Origin: Allomyces macrogynus ATCC 38327
Lineage: Eukaryota; Blastocladiomycota; Blastocladiomycetes; Blastocladiales; Blastocladiaceae
Assembly (NCBI GenBank): GCA_000151295.1
Contig: GG745329.1
Coordinates: 1,162,427-1,226,426, forward strand
DNA: 64,000 bases
Direction: 5' to 3'
The translations under genes and the position numbers were made by a program. Under the pieces are notes generated by a model, which did not search any database, was not told the DNA's origin, and worked only from the letters and a program-made list of their open reading frames with translations. Below, one piece after another: positions 22,995 to 32,239 of this stretch (its first letter is position 1; the number at the start of each line of letters is the position of its first letter).

Positions 22995-24461
22995 ATGGCC
23001 GCCCCCGTCACCTCCACGCGGCTCTCCGAGGCCGAGCTGCAAGAAGTGCAAGAGATCATCCACGCGCTCGCGATTCAGCAGGGCGCGGCCGACGGCGCGA
23101 ACCTGACCCGCCCCGCCGCGTCGAACGCCAAGTCCACGTTCGAAGTCTTTGCCAAGGTCCGCCCTCTGCTGCCGACCGAAACGCAAGCCGTCCTGCCGGG
23201 CCTCACGACCGAGACGACCTTGCATGACGATGACCACGCCACCGTGACGGCGCTTCACGCGGCGCCCGGGCACGCGGCGATTGGCCACTTCCACGGCGTG
23301 CTCGGCACCACCTCGACCAACGCCAACGTCTTTTCTGCGGCGATTGACACGCGGCTCGACGTGGCGCTCGCCGGCGGCACGCTGTCGGTCTTTTGCTACG
23401 GCCACACGGGGGCCGGCAAGACCTACACGATGCTCGGGAAACCTGGGCTCGAGCCGGGGCTCTACTCGCTCCTGACGGACCAGCTCCTCGCGCGACTCGA
23501 CGACGGCCAGGCGCTGCACGTGCGCTTTGTGGAGCTGCACAACAAGAAAGTTTATGACTTGCTCGACGACCGGTCCGAGTGTCATTTGCGCGAGAACGCC
23601 GACGGCGAAATGCGCATTCGCGGCCACGTCAAGCTGCTCGAGGACGGCCGCGTCTACGCGATGAACCAGCGGTCGGTGCTTGTGAAGAATGCCGACGACG
23701 CGGCCGAGGTTCTGGCCGTTGGGCTCGCGCACCGTGCCGCGGGAGCATCGTCGCTGAATGACCAGTCATCGCGGTCGCACGGCGTTCTCGAGCTCGAGAT
23801 TGTGAATGACGACCTGATTCGTGCGCGCGACGAGGTCGCCGAGGCCGAGGCGACCGCGATCCCGCTCGGTAAAGCCGCAATTGATCGCAATATCGGGTTC
23901 TGGACGACGAGCGGACTCGTGCGCATGGACGGACGCACAATGGTGCTCACGTGTGACGACGACGAAGATGTCGACGTGAGCGACTGGATGGACCGGTTGC
24001 GGCAGGAAGCCGCCGAGATCAAGGCGGCCGAGGCCGCGTCGCAGGAGGCGAACCAAGCGCACGACGAGGCGCGGCAGCGCGAGCGCGACGTGATTGCCGA
24101 AGCCGGTGGCGCGATTGGCGGCAAAGTCCTGCTGGTCGATTTGGCTGGCGCCGACAAGGACGACCGCGATTTGGCCAAGGCGGGTACGACGCGCGAGGAA
24201 AAGGCCGAGTCGATTTATATCAACAAGAGCCTGCTGGCGCTGCAACGGTGCATTACCGCGATCGCGTCGGGTGTCGGGAAGCCGCCGTTCCGCGACAGTA
24301 CGCTCACGCGCGTATTGGCGCCCGTGCTCAAGCCGGCGTCTGGCCGTCCCGCTGCGTCGATTATGGTCGTCAACGTGTCGCCGAGCGCCGAGCTGGCAAA
24401 GTACACAACCAACTCGCTGCGCTACGGGTCGCTCGCGTCAAGCGCTGCCAGCAAGCACTAA
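22995..24461 (+). CDS. kinesin motor-domain-only protein with large internal insertion
   Basis: Single-exon, 488-aa ATP-driven microtubule motor. The motor core spans almost the whole protein: VRPLLPTE near residue 57, P-loop GHTGAGKTYTM near 136-146, ELHNKKVYDLL, switch I NDQSSRSH near 255, switch II LLVDLAGADKDD near 378, then YINKSLLALQRCITAIA, PPFRDSTLTRVLAPVL and YTTNSLRYGSLA. The pattern after switch II (TR-E-AE-INKSLLAL, PFR-S-LT) is closest to kinesin-13 relatives, but this is from memory. About 110 charged, helix-prone residues (encoded at about 23790-24115) are inserted between the strand after SSRSH and the DLAG strand. There is no stalk or tail: the protein starts 50 residues before the motor and stops right after it. 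Switch II has ADK where most kinesins have SER/NER, so ATPase activity is uncertain. An AATAAA lies about 145 bases after the stop. Confidence 0.85.
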   Translation: MAAPVTSTRLSEAELQEVQEIIHALAIQQGAADGANLTRPAASNAKSTFEVFAKVRPLLPTETQAVLPGLTTETTLHDDDHATVTALHAAPGHAAIGHFHGVLGTTSTNANVFSAAIDTRLDVALAGGTLSVFCYGHTGAGKTYTMLGKPGLEPGLYSLLTDQLLARLDDGQALHVRFVELHNKKVYDLLDDRSECHLRENADGEMRIRGHVKLLEDGRVYAMNQRSVLVKNADDAAEVLAVGLAHRAAGASSLNDQSSRSHGVLELEIVNDDLIRARDEVAEAEATAIPLGKAAIDRNIGFWTTSGLVRMDGRTMVLTCDDDEDVDVSDWMDRLRQEAAEIKAAEAASQEANQAHDEARQRERDVIAEAGGAIGGKVLLVDLAGADKDDRDLAKAGTTREEKAESIYINKSLLALQRCITAIASGVGKPPFRDSTLTRVLAPVLKPASGRPAASIMVVNVSPSAELAKYTTNSLRYGSLASSAASKH

Positions 24462-24875
24462 ATCGCGAGTTTGCTCATGATGACGCGCGTGCTTCGCTTC
24501 TCCACCATCCGAGGAGTTTGGTGTTTCTTCTCCAGCTTTGTGATCTCCCTTGTACAAATACATGTTTGGTCGTTTGTCCGGGGTTCCAATGAAGAAGAGC
24601 ATCCAATAAACGAGCCTTGGCGCTGGTTTGAAAGATTGTTGGAGGCTATGCTGTCCACGGAAACATGAGCGCTAAGCGAGTCTGGCCTTTGCACAACTGC
24701 AGTGCGACGGACGACGGACTCTCTCACGATCCTCGCACGTTCATAAGCCCGCGCTGCTCGCGCCGCGCCGACCAATATATGTCTAAACGTAGCTACGGCG
24801 TGTTGTTGTACATCGTGCCAAGTCTTCACTCCATCCATCATCGCGAATCAATCGCCCCCTCCAGTCCTGCCATCC
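24462..24875. other. 3' region of the kinesin gene
   Basis: A/T-richer sequence after the kinesin stop, with an AATAAA at 24605-24610 that may be its polyadenylation signal. No gene seen; it ends where the decayed minus-strand gene ends. Confidence 0.4.
24605..24610 (+). terminator. candidate polyadenylation signal AATAAA
   Basis: Consensus AATAAA 144 bases downstream of the kinesin stop, in an A/T-enriched stretch. It is a plausible 3'-end signal; assignment is by position only. Confidence 0.35.
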
Positions 24876-25819
24876 TCAACAGTCTTCTACCAATGCTGAG
24901 CCCCATGCCCGTACGCAGCGGCCCCACGGCGCGCAAACCCCGGCGGCGGGTACGGCATCCCATTCGGTGTCGGCATCTTCGTCTCTACCGCGGTCCGGCG
25001 CTTCGCGGGCTTGCTTGCCGCGCGCGACGACGCGTCGGCCGGGACCGCCCACATCGGTGCCATGGTCTATCCCGCATTCGCTGCCGAGGCGACCGCGTCG
25101 TGCAGTGCGGCGTGCACCCATCCACCCACGGTGGGCAAGGCCGTGTAGGACGGGTAGGGGCTGTGCCCGAGCGCGCGCGTTCTGCTCGCCCTCGGCGATC
25201 CGAGCCGCGATCATGGCCATCAGTTACTGCACGCCGGCACGAGCACTGTCCGTCTCGGTCCCCGCGCCCACGGACGCGACCTTGCGACCCGCGCCGCACT
25301 TGCTGTCAGCCACGACTTTGTCAATCGCCGTCGCGTGGGTCCGGCGCGTGGAGTCCAACTGATTCTGCAGCGCGTCGGCACGCGCCTTTTCGCGGTCGCA
25401 CTCGGCCTTGGCCTTGGCGAGCCACTTGCTCGGGTTGACGAGGCACGGCGACACCGACGCGGCCGCGGCGTCGAAACGCGTGCGCCGTCTGGCCCTCCTC
25501 GAGCTTCCTGATCTTATCCTCGGCGTGCGCGAGCTTGGTCATTAGCGCGTCCACCAGCGGGTGCTTGCCGTTGTCGCGCTTCATCTGCGCGAGCTTGGTG
25601 CCCAACTCGTCGACCTTGGCCGGTCTCGGCCACGGACGGAATCGACTTGTCCAGCGGCACGGCGGGCACCTAAACGTTGTTCCTCGTGCCGGCGGTCGCA
25701 ATCCAGGTGGCCGCGGTCGACTAGGGTGCGGCGGGCTCGGCAGGCGCGGGATCAGCGGCGGTGGCGGGATGCGGCGACGCGTCGGCCGGGTGCGCAATGG
25801 CTGGGTTGATGGGGCTCAT
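24876..25819 (-). pseudogene. decayed coiled-coil gene with stops and frameshifts
   Basis: Reading from an ATG at 25819 on the minus strand gives an Ala/Pro-rich start. Two in-frame TAG codons follow (about 25722-25724 and 25671-25673). Near 25621 and near 25475 there are +1 shifts. A third in-frame stop, TAA, lies at 25224-25226, after which the frame stays open to about 24876. Between these breaks the sequence reads like a helical coiled coil (KVDELGTKLAQMKRD, MTKLAHAEDKIRKLEEG, KAECDREKARADALQNQLD). Five disruptions in under 1 kb are more than short introns easily explain, although the two TAGs could be splice acceptors. I interpret it as a pseudogene, or a gene in a badly assembled stretch. 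The intact relative is unknown; the coiled-coil gene at 3728-6862 has a similar style but no obvious alignment. Confidence 0.5.
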
Positions 25820-26520
25820 GGCGCGGCGAAGCCGTGCGAACATGCCCGTGGGGAAATTGGCGGTGGGAGAGGGAGCGAGAAGAGCAAAGAGTGCGGGCTG
25901 CGGCTTCGAGTCTGTTCGGGATGTGGTGGTGGGAGGTCAGGGGCGCGATCACGGAAGTGATCAGCGGGAGCGGGCGCGGGCGCGGGCACGGGAGCGGGGA
26001 CGGACCAGGGCGCGAACGGGCAGATGGCGGGCCCGTACACGGGGAAGACAGAGGGGGAGCGATTCGAGTCGAGCCGAGAGAAGAGAGGCGGCGATCCGGG
26101 CGGGAGCGGCGTCGCGCGGCGAGCGCGCGTCAGCGACCGTGGAGTGCAGCAGCGACGCGGCCGGCTCGACGACCGTGCTCGCCTCGGCCGGCCCCCCACG
26201 GCACGCTCTGCTTTCCAACGTCGGAGCAGTGCGTCTGCCTCGCCACCATCCTGCATTTGAATCACGGCTTGTTGTTAAAAATGTAAAACCTCTTGTCCCG
26301 ACGTTGCCCCCTGCCCAGTCCCCCGAGCGGCCCGCGCTCGCCCCTCGTCCACTCCCGCCAGTCCTCTTCCGCCGATCTTTCCTTTCCGCCCAACACCCAA
26401 GTCGGCCAGTCTCCTCACCATCCCAAGCTCTGCACCGTCATGTCCCATCACACCGCCGGCGCCTTCGGCACACTGCCCGCACCCGCCTCGGCGCCCGACC
26501 CGCCGCCGCTATGCTCGGGC
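25820..26520. other. intergenic region
   Basis: About 700 bases between the start of the decayed gene and the stop of the large minus-strand gene. Purine-rich (GGGAGCGGGCGCGGGCGCGG-type) simple-sequence stretch at about 25960-26030. No supported gene. Confidence 0.35.
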
Positions 26521-29500
26521 CTATGCTCGGGCGCCATCATAAAACGCCTGCAACGCCGTAATCGCCGCCACCGTCGACGGCCGCGACCCCAACCCGACGG
26601 CCGCGCCCGCCATTGGCGCTGTAGTCGGCGCCGGCGCCGGGGCCGCGACCAGCTCCGCCATGGCCGCCATTGTCGCATAATACCCGGCAGTATGTTCGTC
26701 GCTCGCCGTCGTCACGGGCCCAGCGACCGTCGCTGCGCGCCGCGTGCGATTCGCCATCGGCGGCGCGTGAGCTGCTGTTGTCGCCCATGGTGCACGTACT
26801 TGTCCATCCGACTTGCTACCGGCCGCCGCGTGCGGCACCGGGAACCCTAATGCGTGCCGAAACGCGCCGTCGTCGTCCAGTCCGAGTGTCGGGTCCAGCG
26901 CGGCGGGCGCCGTGAGCAGCGCCATCGGGCTCGCGGTCACGGACGACGTGTCCGTGCCGCCTGCGGCAGCCGCGGCGGCGATCAGGTCGTGCAAATCGTG
27001 TATGTCGCGCGCCGACATGGCTCCCCCGGTTGCCGCCGGGTGCGAACTGTCCCCCGGCTGGTCCTGGATAAAGTAGTCATACTCCGGGTACGGTGCCGGT
27101 GCCGAGGTCGTCGTGGTCGACGGCGCGAGAATGCTCGCGCTGGTACTGGTGCTGCTGCTGTGACTGCTGTGTCCGGCGGCCGGTCCTGCGGTCGTGGCCC
27201 ACGCCGCCGTGGTCGCGGGCGCGGACGGGGGTGGGTCGCACCCGGCGGCGGCGAGCGCCGTCATCCCGGCGGCATGAAACATTTCCTGAATCAGGAACGG
27301 CATCGCGGCCGCGGCGCCGTCGACAACGTCGTGCGGCATCGACACGGCGGCAGCGGCCGCGAGATTTGGTTTGCCGTAGGTGCCGTCGACGGCGTACCGC
27401 TGATGATGCTGCACCGGCGGCGGCGCATGGTACTGTTGCTGCTGCACGAGCGCCGCCGCGCGAGGGTATGGCGGCTGCAGCTGCGCGTTCGGGTAGGCTT
27501 GCGGCTGCTGCGGCGGCGCAAAGTGCTCTAAATGCTGCAGCTGCGCGAAATGCTGGTGCTGGGCGTGGTGCTGATGCTGTCCCGCGAAATGATGCTGCAG
27601 CGGCTGCCGCTGCGGCGGCACGGCTTGCGGTGCGGCAGTCACCACTGCACGCGTCGCACCCGCCGCTGCATGCCCGCGAGATCCGCGCGACGCCGTGCGC
27701 GCATGCGCGGCCTGCGGCGAGTTCCCCACGTGTTGCTGCTGCTGGTGGTGGTGATGGTGATGATGATGAGAATGGTGGTGCATGTGCTGCGACGGCCCCG
27801 GCGCGTGGAACGCGTGCGCGTGCGCGTACGCAGCCGCTGCCGCGGGCGGCTGCAACAAGTGCGGTGGCAGACTTATCTGCGCGTGCCCGCCATGGTGGTG
27901 GTGCGGATGCGCATGCACCGGCGCCGTTACCGCCGGCGGGGGTGGCGGTGGCGGTGGCGCGGCCGCACGCACCAAGTGCGCCGGCGCGTACCCGATCGGG
28001 TCGTCGTGGTGGTGGTACTTGGCCGCGTACAGCTGGAACGACCGGTCCGCCGCTGCTGTCACAGGTGATGCCGTCGCGTGCGTGTGGAAGTGCGCGGTGT
28101 GTGCGCGAGAAGGAGGCGGCGGCCGGAGAGGAGGGTGTGCGTGGGCTGGGGCCGCAAGCGGTTGGGTCAGGTACACCTGCGACCCCGTCCCCGACGGGTA
28201 CCGTGATCCGTGATCGAACCGGTGCAGCCGCGACGAGTCCAATCCACGTTCTTCCTGCACTGTGGCCGCTGCTGCTGCCGCCGCCGCGGCCGAATAGAGC
28301 GTGAACGTGGCTGACGCGTCGGCAACGTACATGTCGTCCATGGCGACGTCATTGTCGCGATAATCGACCGTGTACGCGCCCGCGGCCGTGGCGGCGGTGG
28401 TGCCCGCGGGGTAGGCGGACCCGGTGGTGAAGTGCCCCGTCGACGACGCGTCGAGGTCCATGTCCATGACGGCGCTCGTGATCCCGGCAGCGGTCGACTC
28501 GCGGTCGCTCGGGGCCGGGTCGGTCGGTGGCGCAGCCATGGCGGCTGAAAGATCGCTGGCTTGGCTCGCTTGCGCGCTTTCGACGCTGTGGCCGAGACCC
28601 GTCGGCGGAGTCGCGTGAATCGCGTCGGCGGCGCCGATCTCGGCCATGGCCACGTCCGGCACCGCGCCCACATTCCCGCCGGGCGCGGGCGGGGGTGACG
28701 CGTGCACCGAGTGATGTGCCGTCGGCGAGCTTTCATTCCGTGTCGCGGCCAACTCCGCCATTGGCTTGGGCGGTCTCTGAGACGCGTCGTGTGCCTCCAC
28801 CGGCATCGCGACCGCAGCCGGCGGCTCCTCCACGACCTGCGGCGGCGACGGCGGTGTTGCCGACGGCTCGAGCGTCATGCGCTTGGCGCGCGGCGACCGC
28901 GGCGCTTGCGGCGACGGCGGGACCGACGGCGACATGCGCTTGCGCTTGAGACCTGGATCGGCGAGGCCGGTCGCGGGCACGGGTGCGGGAGACGAGCCTG
29001 GTGCCGCGGGCACAGGCAGCGTTATTGCGGCGGGAGCAGCTGGTGGCGCTTGAGCGTAAACCGGGGCTTGTACCGCCGGCGCTTGCACAACCGCGGGTGC
29101 CGGTGCGGGTGGAGTCGCCCGCGCTGGCATGACCGCAGATGCCGGTCGAGCCACTGGAGCTTCGACCGCCGTGGGGGCAGGCGGAGTCGCGGGCCCCGAT
29201 CTGGCAACCGGCACCGCAACCGCCGCTGCAGCCGGCGGCGCGACCGCGGGCTCCGCAACGGCAGGTGGTGGCGGTGGCACGCGCGGTGCCGGAACGACCG
29301 AGGCCGGGCGGATTGGCGGCGGGATGACGAGGACGGTAGGCGCTGCGTTGGCAGACTCCGCGCTTCCCGCGGCAGGTGCCGCGGCTGCCGTACTTGACGC
29401 GTTTGCCTTTGCAACCGGTGCGCGACGCGTTCTTGGCGCCCGCGTGCGTGCTGGCGCGGGGGTCGCCATCGTGGGTGGAGGCGGCGCGGGTGATCCCGAC

Positions 29501-31455
29501 GCGGCCGGAGTCGCGGTCGTGATCACTACACAAACGGCAAGTCAGTCTCCCGTCAATCAGCACGATCGGAGTAAATTAGAGATGGTACCGGCAGTCAAGT
29601 CGCGCCACGTCGTCAAGATATCTCCTGACGTCAAACTCGCGACCGCCGCCGCATCGGTCCCAAACCGGGCGAGCACCGCGGCCCACAGTTGCCGCCTCCC
29701 CGCAGCAGACGGCGTGACCTTCTTGAGCGTGCGGCAAATGCGCTGCTTGAGCGGCTTTTCCGGGAAATCGTCGAGTTCCTATCTCCACCACAATCGTCAG
29801 CCCACTCCTCCACCTTCCACACCACCAAAACCCGCAACGTACATGAATGATCGTATAACAATCGAGCAGCCGATACACTTGCGCGCGCGAAATCTTATGG
29901 TGCGTCGAGAAATACTGCTCCATCGTACACCGGCGCGCGCGGTACAGTTTCTCCCGCACGATCGCATGCACCGCCGCCAACGTGCGCAAGAACCCGTGCC
30001 GCTTCTCGGCAGCATTCCCGCGACCCTTGCAGCTCGTCGTCGAGAAATCCAATTGCGCTTCGTGCATTTGGAGCGCCGGGAGCAGGTCCTCGGGGTTCAC
30101 CATGGCAGGAGCGGCGGTCGCATCGGCAGCGGCAGGGATCGGGTCGGCCGGCGACCCGCCGTCACCAGCTAAAACGGTCGATGGCGAGCGCGCCGCCGCA
30201 AACGGGTCGCGCCGCGGCGCCGCGGGCGGCGGGAAGGCCGACGGTGCCACGGCGTCGTCGCGCGGCGGGACCATCGGGCCCATCATGCGAAACGGTGCGG
30301 CGCCCGCGGTTGCGGCTGCACCAGCGACTGCGGCGAGTTTTTGCGTTTGTCATATTGGCGGCGGGGTCAGGAGCCGGTGCATCGCGGCGGCTGCGGGCGG
30401 CGGCAGGATCGGGTATGGCGGCGGGGGCGCGGTCCCTCCCGCGCCATTGGGGCCCGCGGGCAACGGCTTGAGCGCGGCAGTGAGGCCCGGCAGGCGCAGG
30501 CCCGGAACGGGGGTCATGGGCGGTGGTGGACGCGGCAGACCGGTATGAGCAGTGTCGGCGAGGGGGGGTGGGAGCGGTGGAGGGGGCGGCAGACGCGGTC
30601 CACCGGCGGCCATGGCGGCGTGGTAGTGGTGGTGCTGCAGAGCGAGATGCGTCGCGTACTGGAGCGGGTCCGACATGGACCGCAGGACCGACGGTGGTGG
30701 GAGGAGCGCCGGGATCGCACCCCCGGGGACCGTCGTGGTTTGGTGGTACGGGTAGAAGGTTGATTGCGAGAAAGGTGCGGTGGAGGTCGGGGCTAGGGGA
30801 GGGCAAGGGAGACAGACGGTCAGGGGTGTGACCGCGGCGTGATGATCACCCAAGTGGAACCGGTACCTTGTCCCGGCGGACGCGCGGGCGCGGCCGTACC
30901 AGACACGCGACTCGCGCCGTCGACGATGGGAGGGCGCCATGCCGGTGCGTTGGCTGCCGCGGTCGGAGCTGGCGCAGGTGCCGTCGACAAGGTACTCGCT
31001 CGTTGCGACGCGCCCGCGGGCGTCGCCAAGTGCAGCACCACGGTCGGCCCGGCCGTCGCGTCGGGTGGAGACGCTGGCGGCGGCACGGAGCGACCTGACG
31101 AGCTCGAATTGGTCCCTGCCAGGGCTGGCAACGACGAGGTAGACACGGACGCGGACGCGGGCCAGGAGGGCACACACTCGCCATCTGCCGCTGCGGCCAG
31201 AGCCGGAGCGTGCGTGTCGTGCGAATGATCTGAGGGCGGCGCGTCGAGGCTGCGGGTCGGTGATGGCGCTCCGATGGCCTTGGGAGCGTCGGTGGGCGGC
31301 ATGGGCCGTAGGTGGGTCGCATCGCGGTGGATCGAGGGCACGCCGAGGGCGAGAGACAAAGTCGACGACTCGTGCAGCCGCGGCGAGACAGACGCGTTCG
31401 TGGGCGGGGCCTCGGTCGGCAGGGGCACGGCGCCGCCCGGCGTCCCGAGTCGCAT
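26521..31455 (-). CDS. giant low-complexity protein with phage/ParB-like DNA-binding segment (one in-frame TGA)
   Basis: Minus-strand exons: 31455-30867, 30792-29843, 29778-29589 and 29525-26521 (about 1577 residues). Introns: 30866-30793 (74 nt), 29842-29779 (GTACGT...ATAG, 64 nt) and 29588-29526 (GTACCA, CTGAC branch, GTAG, 63 nt). The frame is continuous across all junctions except for one TGA at 30352-30350. That stop has open frame on both sides and no suitable intron; only 63 bases separate it from the next ATG, so two separate genes are unlikely. The N-terminal third is Pro/Ala/Ser-rich. Exons 2-3 hold the one compact part: RAVHAIVREKLYRARR-type helix, then TMEQYFSTHHKISRAQVYRL, LDCY, FPEKPLKQRICRTLKK and RRQLWAAVLARFG. 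This pattern recalls the helix-turn-helix region of phage/plasmid ParB-like proteins. The long C-terminal exon is Ala/Pro/His/Gln-rich with HHHHHHHH and poly-Q runs and a KRKR motif, like a transcriptional activator. A nuclear DNA-binding role is inferred. Confidence 0.62.
27720..27792. repeat. His/Gln-codon microsatellite
   Basis: Imperfect GTG/CTG/ATG trinucleotide repeat that encodes, on the minus strand, a poly-His run followed by poly-Gln in the large low-complexity protein. Such repeats are prone to length change. Confidence 0.6.
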
Positions 31456-32239
31456 GGTAGACAGCGACGAGATGAGGTTTGGGGCGAAAGCAAGGGCAGT
31501 GTGCGCGCGCGGCAAGGGCCCACGACGAGCCACGGGCAACAGTACTTGTCGGACTCGCACACACGAACAAGGCGACGGCACCGACCGAGACGTGATCAGC
31601 GCGTCGGAGACAGTGCGCGCGCTCAACGAGAAACACGCGCGCACCGTCGGCGTCGTTGCGGCGGCACGTCCGGCGGCAGCAGCGGTCACGGCGCGTGCAG
31701 GTGGACGACGGCACGGTTGAAAAGACGCGCGTGACGGAGGCGCTGCGCGGGGTCTCGCCGGGCACTGCAAGGGGCGCGTGCGGGGGGAGCCGAATGAGGG
31801 CAGGCCCGATCAGCACGAGGAGCTGGAAGAGGAAGAGGAGAGGGAGCGGCGGCTGCGAGACGCGTCTTTGCGACGCGTGACGGGCCCAGGGGTCGCGGGG
31901 CGTGGACCGGAAACCAGCGATGGGAGACCTTGCCCGCACGTGCGCTAGGCGAAGACTTGCGCGTGCTACACACGTGCAGTGCACGTGAGCCTGACATGTC
32001 TCGCAGCCAAGTCGCGCTTGCTTCTTTTCTTGCCTGCCCTTTCTCTCTTCCCTAGCTTCCCAGCTCTCTTCCCAGCGGCGGCGAGCAGCAGCACAACAGC
32101 GCGCACCGTTCGCTACGACGACAACGTTTCAAGGCGACTGCACGCACGCGCACGACGGCTGGCTTTGCGCGCAACCGTCGCTGCCGCCAACGATCTCCTG
32201 CCCGCCACCAACCGACAATCCCAACGTCCCATCCCAACC
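31456..32239. other. divergent promoter region (giant protein / BUD6)
   Basis: About 780 bases between two head-to-head genes. Minus-strand frames extend upstream from 31455 to 31770 without clear coding signal, so an extra 5' exon of the minus gene cannot be excluded. The plus-strand frame is open from 31979 but the first good start is the ATG at 32240 (context ACCATGG). No clear TATA box. Confidence 0.4.

Noticed and set aside
25224..25724. Possible reassignment of TAG/TAA to Gln, suggested by three such stops in the decayed gene
   Set aside because: TAA ends TOM1, kinesin and MRD1 and TAG ends VPS29 at the expected family lengths, and frameshifts are also present in the decayed gene.
27720..27792. 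CRISPR-like or regulatory repeat array
   Set aside because: The repeat is a degenerate trinucleotide encoding His/Gln within an ORF; there are no spacers.
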